From the NCBI RefSeq assembly GCF_030684035.1, contig NZ_JAUXPI010000002.1, forward strand, positions 62,001 through 126,000: a stretch of 64,000 nucleotides of DNA, in the 5' to 3' direction. Origin of the DNA: Phaeovulum sp. Lineage in GTDB: Bacteria > Pseudomonadota > Alphaproteobacteria > Rhodobacterales > Rhodobacteraceae. The position numbers were made by a program, and so were the translations under genes. Positions 48,715 to 56,961 of the stretch are shown one piece after another (the first letter of the stretch is position 1; the number at the start of each line of letters is the position of its first letter). Below the pieces are notes generated by a model. The model made no database searches. It was given only the letters and a program-made list of their open reading frames with translations, and was not told the origin of the DNA.

Positions 48715-48787
48715 GTCACTTCTCTCGGATTGGGCTGGCTTCATTCCGGGTGCTGGTCAGTCCGAGCGGTCGCACCCAAAGGCACGC
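48715..48787 (-). promoter_or_regulatory. leuA attenuator: competing RNA pairings before the ribosome site
   Basis: In RNA order (minus strand): segment 1 GGTCGC (48799-48794, inside the leader) pairs with GCGACC (48773-48768). GGGTGC (48777-48772), which shares two bases with that partner, pairs instead with GCACCC (48753-48748). CTCGGA (48766-48761), in the loop of the second helix, can pair with TCCGAG (48729-48724), next to the GAGAGAAG ribosome site of leuA. All pairings are exact 6-mers and the first two are mutually exclusive. No T-run was found, so control is more likely on translation than by termination. Confidence 0.55.
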
Positions 48788-48889
48788 TCAGAAGCGACCA
48801 AGAAGAAGCAGACCACGGGCTTGCAGCGCGCAGGGCGGGGTGCCGAGCGGGGCGGGGCAGGCTGCGAAGGGGGGCCGCATGCGGGTCAT
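48788..48889 (-). CDS. leuA leader peptide
   Basis: A 33-codon frame (begins MTRMRPPF, ends GLLLLGRF) 73 bp upstream of leuA on the same strand. Codons 27-30 are CTG CTT CTT CTT, four consecutive leucines, directly before the segment GGTCGC that begins the competing RNA structures. This is the classical layout of an amino-acid-sensing leader. No Shine-Dalgarno precedes the ATG, but the predicted transcription start is at or 1-2 nt before it, so the frame is probably leaderless. A second ATG lies at codon 4. Confidence 0.65.
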   Translation of the reverse strand: MTRMRPPFAACPAPLGTPPCALQARGLLLLGRF

Positions 48890-48897
48890 GGGGCCGG

Positions 48898-48903
48898 ACT
48901 ATA
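48898..48903 (-). promoter_or_regulatory. -10 box of the leuA leader transcript
   Basis: TATAGT on the minus strand, 8 nt before the leader ATG; no strong -35 box is seen (CTTTTC at 17-bp spacing is the best). The position implies a transcript starting at the leader start codon. Confidence 0.45.
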
Positions 48904-48937
48904 GGCAGGGCGCGGCAAAAGAAAAGCGCAAAATCGC

Positions 48938-50068
48938 TCAGTCGAGCGTCTGCCGGTAGCGCAGCATCGCCGCCACGACGATCACCGCCATGATCGCGGC
49001 AATCGCCGCCATGTCGGGGGCGATGTCGGGAATGGTCGCCCCTTTGAGCATCACCTTGCGGGTCAGCCGCAGAAAATGCGTGGCCGGAATCGCGGTGCCG
49101 ATTGCCTGCGCCCAGCCGGGCATGCCCGCGAAGGGGAACATGAAGCCCGAAAGCAGGATCGAGGGCAAAAGCGTGAAGAACGAAATCTGCATGGCCTGCA
49201 TCTGCGAGCGCGACAGCGTCGAGATCAGGAACCCGAGCGCCAGATTGACGACGATATAAAGGTTGAAGCCGAGAAAGAACGCGAACCGGCTGCCGATGAA
49301 AGGCACATCGAAAAGCACCTTGGCGGCCAGCAGAAAGACCAGCGTCTGCACATATCCGACCAGCACATAGGGAATGATCTTGCCGAGCATCACCTCGGTT
49401 GGCCGCACCGGGGTGGCAATCAACGCCTCCATCGTGCCTTTCTCCGCCTCGCGCACGATAGCGACGGCGGTAATCATCACCATCGTCATGGCAAGGATGA
49501 TCGCCAGCAGGCCGGGCACGATGTTGGTCGAGGTCTTGCCCTCGGCATTGTACTGGCGGTGCACGGTCACGCCGAAGGGGTCGGGCGTGGTGGCTTTGGC
49601 CGCGACAGGCCCGGAGAGCGTTTCGGCAACCGCTGTGGCGGCGATGCCGGGCATCGCGCCCACCGCCGCGGCGGCGGCGCTCGGGTCTGACGCATCGACC
49701 GACAAGAGCAGTTCCGGCGACAGCCCGCGCTGCACGTCGCGCTCAAACCCCGGCGGGATCACCAGCACGAAACTTGCGCTGCCTTCGCGCAACGCCCGGT
49801 CGCCTTCGGCGGCACTGGTGACGGTGCCGATGATATCGAAATAGCCCGAGGCCTGCATGCCCGCAACCACCGCCCGCGCCGCCGGTCCGCTATCGGCCAT
49901 TTCCACCAGTGTCGGCATATGGCGCGGGTCGGTGTTGATCGCGAAACCGAAGATCAGCAGTTGCATGATCGGCACCCCGATCATCAGCGCAAAGGTGACG
50001 CGGTCGCGCCGCATCTGCACGAATTCCTTGGCCAGCACCGCAAAGAACCGCGAGAGGGAAAAGCTCAT
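48938..50068 (-). CDS. ABC-2 type transporter permease (YbhR/YhhJ-like)
   Basis: A 376-residue ABC-2 permease: one N-terminal helix (residues about 20-40), a large periplasmic domain (about 45-175) and five C-terminal helices with the family motif KGTMEALIATPVRPTEVMLGKIIPYVLVGY. It forms the membrane channel of an MDR-type exporter with the ATPase and HlyD-like adaptor encoded upstream. Only one permease gene is present, whereas the E. coli ybhFSR system has two, so a homodimer is expected. Confidence 0.9.
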   Translation of the reverse strand: MSFSLSRFFAVLAKEFVQMRRDRVTFALMIGVPIMQLLIFGFAINTDPRHMPTLVEMADSGPAARAVVAGMQASGYFDIIGTVTSAAEGDRALREGSASFVLVIPPGFERDVQRGLSPELLLSVDASDPSAAAAAVGAMPGIAATAVAETLSGPVAAKATTPDPFGVTVHRQYNAEGKTSTNIVPGLLAIILAMTMVMITAVAIVREAEKGTMEALIATPVRPTEVMLGKIIPYVLVGYVQTLVFLLAAKVLFDVPFIGSRFAFFLGFNLYIVVNLALGFLISTLSRSQMQAMQISFFTLLPSILLSGFMFPFAGMPGWAQAIGTAIPATHFLRLTRKVMLKGATIPDIAPDMAAIAAIMAVIVVAAMLRYRQTLD

Positions 50069-51003
50069 TCGGCTGCCTCCGCGAAATTGTCGCTGGCCCC
50101 GGCCATCAGGTAGATGAAGGCTTCCTCAAGCTCGGCTTCCTTCTTTTGCCAGCGGTGCAGGCCGCGCGCCATGCCCGCCCGCGCCACCGCTTCAAGCGCC
50201 GCCGCATCGGTTCCCGAAACGTGCAGCACCGCGCCAAAGCGCGCCACTTGCCCGACGCCGGGGGTTGAGCGCAGTTCCGCCTCGAGCGCGCCGATTTCGG
50301 GCCCCTGCACGCGCCAGGTGTGCAGCCCGATCATCGCCGGAATGTCTTGCGACGGGCCAGAGATGAGTTTTTTGCCGTAGGCGATATAGGCGATGTAATC
50401 GCATTGCACCGCTTCATCCATGTAATGGGTGGAGACGAGCACGGTCACCCCGGCCGCCGAAAGCCGCCGGATCTCGTCCCAGAAATCGCGCCGCGCCTTG
50501 GGGTCCACGCCTGCGGTGGGTTCGTCAAGCAACAAGAGCGCGGGGTTGTGCAGCATGCAGGCGGCAAGTGCCAGCCGCTGTTTCCAGCCGCCCGAAAGCG
50601 TGCCCGCCAGTTGCCCGGCGCGGTCGGCGAGCCCGAGGTCGGCGAGTGCCTTGTTCACCGCCGCGCGGCGGCCCTTCATCCGGTACATGCGGCCGACGAA
50701 ATCGAGGTTTTCGCGGATCGTGAGGTCTTCGTAGAGCGAAAACCGCTGGGTCATGTAGCCGACGTTTTCCTTGATCCGCTGCGGCTCGGTGCGGATGTCG
50801 AAGCCAAGGCAGGTGCCGTCGCCCGCATCGGCGGTCAAGAGGCCGCACATGATGCGGATGGTGGTGGTCTTGCCCGAACCGTTGGGGCCGAGAAAGCCGT
50901 AGATCGCCCCCCTCGGCACATCCATGTCGAAACTGTCGACCACGGTGCGCGCGCCAAAGCGCTTGGTGATGCCGCGCACCGAAATGGCAAGGTCGTCGCT
51001 CAT
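50065..51003 (-). CDS. ABC transporter ATP-binding protein (YbhF/CcmA-like)
   Basis: A 312-residue single-domain ATPase. Walker A GPNGSGKTT near residue 39, Q-loop YMTQRFSLYEDL, signature LSGGWKQRLALA and Walker B LLLLDEPTAGVD are intact, followed by H-loop STHYMDEAVQCD. The C-terminal 80 residues are the DrrA-type accessory region. It overlaps both neighbours by 4 bp, as part of the TetR-HlyD-ATPase-permease operon. Confidence 0.93.
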   Translation of the reverse strand: MSDDLAISVRGITKRFGARTVVDSFDMDVPRGAIYGFLGPNGSGKTTTIRIMCGLLTADAGDGTCLGFDIRTEPQRIKENVGYMTQRFSLYEDLTIRENLDFVGRMYRMKGRRAAVNKALADLGLADRAGQLAGTLSGGWKQRLALAACMLHNPALLLLDEPTAGVDPKARRDFWDEIRRLSAAGVTVLVSTHYMDEAVQCDYIAYIAYGKKLISGPSQDIPAMIGLHTWRVQGPEIGALEAELRSTPGVGQVARFGAVLHVSGTDAAALEAVARAGMARGLHRWQKKEAELEEAFIYLMAGASDNFAEAAE

Positions 51004-51950
51004 GGCCAGGGCCGAAGCGTGACCGGTTGGCCGGGCATCAGGCCCGATCCCGCCGCCAGCGCCGCCTCGGCACGATAGACGAGCCTGGTGCGCTCATCGC
51101 GGCTGTAGATCACCGGCGGGGTGTATTGCGGACTGGCAGCCAGGCGGGTGAGCGTGGCGGTCAGCCCCGGCGGGCAGGTGTCGCAGCTGAGCAGAAAGGT
51201 GGCCCCGGGTGCCAGTTTCGGGCGGTCGCTTTCGGGCACGAAAAAGAGTACCGTCAGCGGCCCCTCGGGCAGGATCGAGAGCACCGGCGCGCCGATCCCC
51301 GCCACCTCGCCCGGATCGAAGTAGAGCTTTTCCACCCGGCCGGCGGCGGGGGCGGCCACCACCCTTTCGGCCAGGGCGGTGCGGGCACGCTCGGCTTCGG
51401 CTTCGGCGGCCCGCAGCGCAGCTTCGGCGGCGGCGCGCTGGGCAGGGCGGGCAGGCAGTTCGGCCACCGCAAGCTGCGCCACGGCCTGCGCCACCTGTGC
51501 CTTTGCCGCCGCCAGCGCGGCGCGCTGCGCATCAAGCTGCGCCACCGTGGCGCTGCCGCTGGCGATCAGCCGCTCGGAACGCTCCAGCGTGCTTGCTGCG
51601 AGCTGCCGCTGCGCCTCGGCGCTGGCAAGGGCGGCGCGCAGCACCGCGATTTCCTCGGGGCGCGCCCCGGTTTGCAGGTTGTCGAGATTTGCCGCCGCTG
51701 CCGCAACCTGCGCCGTCGCCGCTGCCAGTGCTGCGGCATAGGCACCCTCGTCAAGCCGGAACAGCGGCTGGCCCGGTGCAACCTTGTCGCCTTCGCGCAC
51801 CGCGATCTCGCTCAGCCGCCCGGCGCTGGTGGCCGCGACATAGATGTAATCGGCTTCGATATAGCCGTTGTATCCGGTCTCGGGTGCCGCGCCGAACCCC
51901 GGAAACACTGCCGCAACCAGCCCGATGATCCACCCCGGCAATGTGCTCAT
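51000..51950 (-). CDS. HlyD-family periplasmic adaptor of ABC exporter (YbhG-like)
   Basis: A 316-residue membrane-fusion protein. An uncleaved signal anchor (residues about 5-20) precedes the biotinyl-lipoyl half motif (IEADYIYVAATSAGRLSEIAVREGDKVAPGQPLFRLDEG). A long Ala/Gln-rich coiled-coil hairpin (about residues 75-205) follows, then beta-barrel segments. It should bridge the ABC permease and an outer-membrane channel encoded elsewhere. Confidence 0.92.
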   Translation of the reverse strand: MSTLPGWIIGLVAAVFPGFGAAPETGYNGYIEADYIYVAATSAGRLSEIAVREGDKVAPGQPLFRLDEGAYAAALAAATAQVAAAAANLDNLQTGARPEEIAVLRAALASAEAQRQLAASTLERSERLIASGSATVAQLDAQRAALAAAKAQVAQAVAQLAVAELPARPAQRAAAEAALRAAEAEAERARTALAERVVAAPAAGRVEKLYFDPGEVAGIGAPVLSILPEGPLTVLFFVPESDRPKLAPGATFLLSCDTCPPGLTATLTRLAASPQYTPPVIYSRDERTRLVYRAEAALAAGSGLMPGQPVTLRPWP

Positions 51951-52621
51951 GCCCGTTCCTCCGCAACCGGTTCCAGCCCGGCGTTCAGAATTGCCAGATG
52001 GGTTTCGATCAGCCGGTCGAGGTTAAGCCCGCCTTCAGGGGCGACGCCGAACACCTCTGACAGCATCAGATGCGCTATGATCGGCCCCATCACGCAGCGC
52101 GCCGCCATTTCCGGATCGACCCGGCGGATAAAGCCGCCCGCCACGCCCTGCGCCAGCAAGGCCTGCAGCGCAGGCAGGGCGCGGGCCAGCACTTCGTCGC
52201 GGTAAAGCTGGGCAATTTCCGGCGCGGCCATTGCCTCGCGGATCACCAGTTTGGGCACGGCAAGGGTGTGCGGATTGGTCAGTGCTGCGGCGACAATGTG
52301 CAGGAAGCGGGCTATCAGCGGTCGCGGATCGCCCTTGAAGCTGTCGCCAAGCCCCTCGGCAAAGCCCGCGACCGGGCCGATGGCGCGGCGCACCAGCTCT
52401 TCGAGCAGCGCCCGCTTGGAGGGGAAGTAGAGATAGACCGCACCCTTTGAAAGCCCGGCGCGGTGGGCGATCTGATCGACCGTGGTGTGGCCATAGCCCT
52501 GCGCCGAAAACAGCGAGAGGGCGGCATCAAGCACCTCGTCGGGGCGCGCCTCGGCACGACGGCGGAACTTTGGGGTGCCGGGGCTGGAAGGCGAATCGGG
52601 GGTGGGGCTGGCATCTGTCAT
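51947..52621 (-). CDS. TetR/AcrR-family transcriptional repressor
   Basis: A 224-residue regulator. The N-terminal helix-turn-helix (VLDAALSLFSAQGYGHTTVDQIAHRAGLSKGAVYLYFPSKRALLEELV, residues about 30-78) is a textbook TetR domain; the C-terminal part resembles the CecR/YbiH-like ligand domain. It is the first gene of the efflux operon and has an 18-bp operator 10 bp upstream of its start, indicating autorepression relieved by the exported compound. Confidence 0.92.
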   Translation of the reverse strand: MTDASPTPDSPSSPGTPKFRRRAEARPDEVLDAALSLFSAQGYGHTTVDQIAHRAGLSKGAVYLYFPSKRALLEELVRRAIGPVAGFAEGLGDSFKGDPRPLIARFLHIVAAALTNPHTLAVPKLVIREAMAAPEIAQLYRDEVLARALPALQALLAQGVAGGFIRRVDPEMAARCVMGPIIAHLMLSEVFGVAPEGGLNLDRLIETHLAILNAGLEPVAEERA

Positions 52622-52631
52622 GTCAGATTAA

Positions 52632-52649
52632 TAACTGACTGGTCAGTTA
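52632..52649. promoter_or_regulatory. predicted TetR operator of the efflux operon
   Basis: TAACTGAC (52632-52639) and GTCAGTTA (52642-52649) form a perfect inverted repeat with a 2-bp TG centre, 10 bp before the tetR start. TGACTGGTCA-type dyads are typical of autoregulated TetR/AcrR genes. Confidence 0.75.
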
Positions 52650-52976
52650 GTTGCAAGCGGTGAAACCGGCAGCGGTTTGTTTCCGACCGCCGGATCGTGG
52701 CAGCGGCCATCGGTGCCGCGAAAGCGCCCGGCCACATCGGCAAGGCAACGGATAGCGCTTCTGCGGCTAGCGGTGCCAGTGCGGCGGGGAAGGCAGGTGG
52801 GGCGGGGAAGGCAGCGCAGCGGGAAAGGCGGGGGGGGGCGGGCCGGGCTGGCGGCGGGGCGGGGAAGGCAGCCGATTTCGGTGCCGCCGCCCTTCAGGGC
52901 AGGTATGGCTTTCGCGCCACGGGCGGAGGCGGGTCCGAAAGCAGCGCGTGCGCCGGGCGCGGGTTGGATGCGCGCG
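52650..52976. other. GC-rich spacer with short dispersed repeats, no gene recognised
   Basis: Three exact copies of GCGGGGAAGGCAG occur at 52784-52796, 52802-52814 and 52859-52871, with G-runs of up to nine between them. Open frames here are Ala/Gly/Arg low-complexity and match nothing recognised. The left end must hold the promoter of the tetR operon. Confidence 0.5.
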
Positions 52977-54446
52977 TCAGTTTGCGGGGGCTACGGGAGT
53001 TTCTGCGGCCTCGGCCGCGGCCTCGGCGGGGACCGCCTCGGGTAGTGGTGGCGCGGCAGCGATCGGCGCATCTTCGCGCCACTCGCCATCGATCACGCTG
53101 CCCGAACGATAGCGCATCACGCCGCTGCCCTGGCGTTTGCCCGCAACAAAACCGCCCTCATAGACATCGCCCGAGGGATAGCTGGCAATGCCCTGTCCCT
53201 CGGCCTCGCCCGCCACCCAGTCGCCCGAGTAGCGGTAGCCTGCGGGCGTGGTCAGCGTGCCCTTGCCTTCGCGCAGCCCGGCCACAAAGCCGCCTTCGTA
53301 AATCGAGCCATCGGCATAGACGGCGCGGCCCAGCCCATGGCGCTGGCCATCTTGCCAGCCGCCCTCATAGGTGTAACCGTCAGGATAGCTCATCCGGCCC
53401 TGGCCATGGGTGCGACCGGCCAGAAAGTCGCCCTCATAGGTCATGCCATTGGCATAGATCGCCACGCCACGCCCCTCGATCACGCCACCGGCCCAGCCGC
53501 CTTCGTAGCTTGACCCGTCGGGATAGGTGATGCGGCCAAGCCCGTCGGGCTGATCTGCCACAAAGCTGCCCTCGTAGATCGTGCCATCGGGGTAAACCAC
53601 CCGGCCCTCGCCCTCGATCCGGCCCTCGACCCATGCGCCGTCATAGATATAGCCATCGGTGCCGCGAAACACGCCGTTGCCGTGGCGGCGGTCGGCCTCG
53701 AAGCCGCCCTCGTAGGTGTCGCCATTGGCGTAGGTAACCCTGCCGGGGCCTTGCCGCTGACCGTCGCGCATGGTGCCTTCGAACAGATCGCCGCCGGGTT
53801 GGCGCAGCCGCCCCGGACCATTCATCTGCCCGGCGAGCCAGCCGCCATCATAGATCAGGCCCTCGATGGTGGTCAGTTTGCCCGCGCCTTCGCGCTGGCC
53901 GCCGCGCATCTGGCCCTCATAGACCGAGCCGTCGGCGTAGGTGATGGTGCCTGCACCCTCCTTGACGCCCATCACCCAGTCGCCGGAATAGACATAGCCA
54001 TCGGCACCGCGCATCTCGCCCCGGCCATTGTGCACCGCGTTCACGAAACCGCCCGCGTAGCTGGTGCCATTGGCGTAAACCGCGACACCCTCGCCGGTGA
54101 TCTCGCCCGCCACCCAGTCGCCCTCGTAGCTGGCACCATCGGCAAAGACGATGCGGCCCTTGCCCTCGGGTTTGCCCGCGACAAAGGCACCCTCGTAAAC
54201 CGAACCGTTGGGAAAGCGCGCCCGGCCCCGGCCCTCGATGACGCCCTCGACCCATTCGCCGACATATTCATAGCCGTTGGTCAGCCGGTAGCTGCCAAAG
54301 CCGTGCTGAACGCCGTTCTTGAAGGTGCCTTCGTAAAAGCCGCCATCCTCGTATTGCTTGGTCACCACTTCCTGTGCCGCCGCAGCGCCTGCCGCCAGCC
54401 CCAGCGCCAGCACCAGCCCGAAACCTGCCCATTGCGCGCGCTTCAT
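52977..54446 (-). CDS. secreted MORN-repeat protein
   Basis: A 489-residue exported protein with a signal peptide (residues 1-24, ending GAAAAQE) and about 19 tandem MORN repeats of 23 residues (pattern YEGxWxxGxxxGxGxxxYxDGxx) filling residues about 33-465. The C-terminal tail is Ala/Pro/Glu-rich. MORN arrays form elongated beta-hairpin ladders that bind lipids or proteins; in bacteria the roles are mostly unknown. The start at 54446 follows GGGAGAAA. It stands alone, divergent from nadE. Confidence 0.9.
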   Translation of the reverse strand: MKRAQWAGFGLVLALGLAAGAAAAQEVVTKQYEDGGFYEGTFKNGVQHGFGSYRLTNGYEYVGEWVEGVIEGRGRARFPNGSVYEGAFVAGKPEGKGRIVFADGASYEGDWVAGEITGEGVAVYANGTSYAGGFVNAVHNGRGEMRGADGYVYSGDWVMGVKEGAGTITYADGSVYEGQMRGGQREGAGKLTTIEGLIYDGGWLAGQMNGPGRLRQPGGDLFEGTMRDGQRQGPGRVTYANGDTYEGGFEADRRHGNGVFRGTDGYIYDGAWVEGRIEGEGRVVYPDGTIYEGSFVADQPDGLGRITYPDGSSYEGGWAGGVIEGRGVAIYANGMTYEGDFLAGRTHGQGRMSYPDGYTYEGGWQDGQRHGLGRAVYADGSIYEGGFVAGLREGKGTLTTPAGYRYSGDWVAGEAEGQGIASYPSGDVYEGGFVAGKRQGSGVMRYRSGSVIDGEWREDAPIAAAPPLPEAVPAEAAAEAAETPVAPAN

Positions 54447-54631
54447 CTGGTTTCTCCCGCCCGAGGTGCTGCGGTTGCCCGGCGGCACCGCTTTCGTGCA
54501 AACCTAAGCCCCGCGGCGGCGGGTGACAAGCCGCGGGCCATGCGCCCCGGCCACTTGGGCGCGCACGCGCGGGCTTCCGCTCGGGCGTCGTTCTGCTAAA
54601 CCCGAGGCAAGCAGCTTTCGGAGCGCCAGCC

Positions 54632-56290
54632 TTGACCGACCGTTTTCGCCTGACCCTCGCGCAACTGAACCCGACACTTGGCGCACTGGCTGCGAATGCC
54701 GCCAAGGCCCGTGCCGCGTGGGAACAGGCGCGCGCGGCGGGCGCGGATATGGTGGCGCTGCCGGAAATGTTCCTGACCGGCTACCAGACCCAGGATCTGG
54801 TGCTCAAACCGGCCTTTGTGGCCGATGCGATGGCGCGGATGGAAGCGCTTGCCGCAGCCTGCGCCGATGGCCCGGCAATCGGCATTGGTGCACCCTTTGC
54901 CGACGAAAGCGGCCTCTACAATGCGTGGTGGGTGCTGCAAGGCGGGCGGGTGGTGGCGCGGATGCTGAAGCACCATCGCCCGAACGATGACGTGTTCGAC
55001 GAGGTGCGGCTTTTTGACGAAGGCCCGATTTCCGGCCCCTACCGGATTGGCCCGCTGCGCATCGGCACCCCGGTATGCGAAGATGCCTGGTATGAGGATG
55101 TGGCCGAGACGCTGGCCGAGACCGGGGCCGAGGTGTTGCTGGTTCCGAACGGCTCGCCCTATCGGCGCGGCAAGCTTGATCTGCGGCTGAACGTGACCGT
55201 GGCGCGGGTGGTCGAAACCGGGCTGCCGCTGATCTACCTCAACGCCGTCGGCGGCCAGGACGACCAGGTTTTTGATGGCGCGAGTTTTGCGCTGAACCCC
55301 GGCGGCGCGCTGGCGCTGCAACTGCCGCCGTTCGAGGAGGTGATCGAGCATGTCGATCTGGCGCGCACGCCGCAGGGGTGGCGCGTGGTGCCGGGGCAGA
55401 TGGCAGCGCAGCCCGACGCATGGGAACAGGATTACCGCGCGATGCTGCTTGGGCTGAAGGACTACCTTGGCAAATCGGGCTTCTCGAAGGTGCTGCTCGG
55501 GCTTTCGGGGGGGGTCGATTCGGCGCTGGTGGCGGTGATCGCCGCCGACACGCTCGGGCCGCAGAACGTGCGCTGCGTCATGCTGCCTTCGGAATTCACC
55601 GCGCGGGATTCGCTTGAAGATGCCGCCGAGGTCGCGCGCCGGCTTGGCTGTCGGCTTGACACGGTGCCGATCGAGGGCGCGCGCGGCGCGGTGGCGACGG
55701 CGCTGGCGGCGGTTATGGCGGGCACCACGCCCGACGTGACCGAGGAGAACATCCAGTCGCGGCTGCGCGGGTTGATGCTGATGGCAATCGCCAACAAGTT
55801 CGGCGAAATGCTGCTGACCACCGGCAACAAATCCGAGGTGGCAGTGGGTTACTGTACCATCTACGGCGACATGGCGGGCGGCTACAACCCGCTGAAAGAC
55901 CTCTACAAGACCCGCGTCTTTGAAACCTGCCGCTGGCGCAACGCCAACCACCGGGCCTGGATGGCGGCACCTGCGGGCGAGGTGATACCGCCGCGGGTGA
56001 TCGACAAGCCGCCAACCGCCGAACTTCGTGCCGGTCAGAGGGATCAGGACAGCCTGCCCCCCTACGAGGTGCTTGACGCGATTCTGGAGCGGCTGGTCGA
56101 GGCCGACCAGTCGGTGGCAGAGGTGGTGGCGGCGGGGTTTGACCGGGCCACGGTGAAGCGGGTGGAGCATCTGCTTTATATCTCGGAATGGAAGCGCTTT
56201 CAGGCGGCCCCCGGCCCGCGGCTTTCGACCCGCGCCTTCTGGCTCGACCGCCGCTACCCGATTGTCAACCGCTGGCGCGACGAGGGCTGA
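54632..56290 (+). CDS. nadE: glutamine-dependent NAD+ synthetase
   Basis: A 552-residue two-domain enzyme that amidates deamido-NAD. The N-terminal nitrilase-type glutaminase (1-260) has the triad Glu in LPEMFLTGY, Lys in LKHHRPNDD and Cys in GTPVCEDAWYED. The synthetase domain (about 275-552) has the P-loop LGLSGGVDSALVAVIA and TGNKSEVAVGYCTIYGDMAGGYNPLKDLYKT. The start is a TTG at 54632 after GGAGCGCC. With pncA and pncB elsewhere in the window it completes NAD salvage. Confidence 0.95.
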   Translation: MTDRFRLTLAQLNPTLGALAANAAKARAAWEQARAAGADMVALPEMFLTGYQTQDLVLKPAFVADAMARMEALAAACADGPAIGIGAPFADESGLYNAWWVLQGGRVVARMLKHHRPNDDVFDEVRLFDEGPISGPYRIGPLRIGTPVCEDAWYEDVAETLAETGAEVLLVPNGSPYRRGKLDLRLNVTVARVVETGLPLIYLNAVGGQDDQVFDGASFALNPGGALALQLPPFEEVIEHVDLARTPQGWRVVPGQMAAQPDAWEQDYRAMLLGLKDYLGKSGFSKVLLGLSGGVDSALVAVIAADTLGPQNVRCVMLPSEFTARDSLEDAAEVARRLGCRLDTVPIEGARGAVATALAAVMAGTTPDVTEENIQSRLRGLMLMAIANKFGEMLLTTGNKSEVAVGYCTIYGDMAGGYNPLKDLYKTRVFETCRWRNANHRAWMAAPAGEVIPPRVIDKPPTAELRAGQRDQDSLPPYEVLDAILERLVEADQSVAEVVAAGFDRATVKRVEHLLYISEWKRFQAAPGPRLSTRAFWLDRRYPIVNRWRDEG

Positions 56291-56293
56291 GCG

Positions 56294-56311
56294 GGCCGCT
56301 GAAAAGCGGCC
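56294..56311 (+). terminator. hairpin downstream of nadE
   Basis: GGCCGCT-GAAA-AGCGGCC, a perfect 7-bp stem with a GNRA loop, starts 3 bp after the nadE stop. It lacks an immediate T-run, so it may mark a 3' end rather than terminate strongly. Confidence 0.45.
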
Positions 56312-56324
56312 ACAGCGCATTGAC

Positions 56325-56338
56325 TTGACCTGAATCAG
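56325..56338. promoter_or_regulatory. FNR-like box upstream of membrane protein gene
   Basis: TTGAC-CTGA-ATCAG matches the FnrL/FNR consensus TTGAT-N4-ATCAA at eight of ten positions. It overlaps a possible TTGACC -35 box, 131 bp before the start at 56469. Single weak site. Confidence 0.3.
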
Positions 56339-56468
56339 TGCTTTTTTTTGCTTTATCGTGCATACGCGGCATCGCACATGCAGAAGTGGAGCAAGCTTTC
56401 GCCCCGCCTCTGCCGCACCAACACCGCGTCCGTTTGGGCGGGTGACACAAACGAAGGAGTTACGCAGC

Positions 56469-56954
56469 ATGCAAGGCAATTTGACGCGCGCCATGGCGCT
56501 TCCCTCACGCCGCAATTTGATTGGCGCAGGGTTATGGGCAGGGCTTGCAGGAGGCACGGCAGAAGTGCTCTGGATTGCGATTTACCGGCAGTTGCAGGGC
56601 GCAGGCTCTGCCGATGTGGCGCGCGGCATCACCGAAACGGTGTTCCCGAGCCTTGCCGCCGCGCCCTATTCGGTGGCGCTCGGTCTGGTAATTCACATGG
56701 TGCTGGCGCTTGGCCTTGGCATCGCCGCGGCCTATTTCGTGGCCCGCGTGTTTCCGCGTCTGGCGGGTAGTTGGGCCGAGGTGGCGCTGATCGTGGCAAT
56801 ACTGGCATCCGTCTGGGGGATGAACTTTTTCGTGATTCTGCCGGCCATCAACCCGGCCTTTGTCACCATCGTTCCCTATGGCGCAAGCCTTGCATCAAAA
56901 CTGCTGTTCGGCGTCTCTGCCGCGCTGGTTTTCCGCCGCGCAGCCAGGGGCTGA
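56469..56954 (+). CDS. four-helix membrane protein of unknown function
   Basis: A 161-residue protein with about four hydrophobic helices (near residues 17-37, 65-90, 97-117 and 125-152). LIGAGLWAGLAGGTAEVLWIAIY and a later GMNFFVILPAINPAFVTIVPYG block are not assignable to a named family by me. The start at 56469 follows a strong GAAGGAG; an extension to 56358 is arginine-rich and unlikely. It stands between nadE and a convergent kinase gene. A candidate FNR-like box upstream hints at oxygen control. Confidence 0.7.
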   Translation: MQGNLTRAMALPSRRNLIGAGLWAGLAGGTAEVLWIAIYRQLQGAGSADVARGITETVFPSLAAAPYSVALGLVIHMVLALGLGIAAAYFVARVFPRLAGSWAEVALIVAILASVWGMNFFVILPAINPAFVTIVPYGASLASKLLFGVSAALVFRRAARG

Positions 56955-56961
56955 ACTGCGC

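Noticed and set aside
52697-53530. Plus-strand open frame over the spacer and the 3' part of the MORN gene
   Set aside because: It is Ala/Gly/Arg low complexity made of short DNA repeats, then antisense to the MORN array; no ribosome site or family match.
54596-56557. 653-codon open frame antisense to nadE
   Set aside because: Composition is Arg/His-rich with no recognised domain; long antisense frames are expected from GC-rich codon bias.
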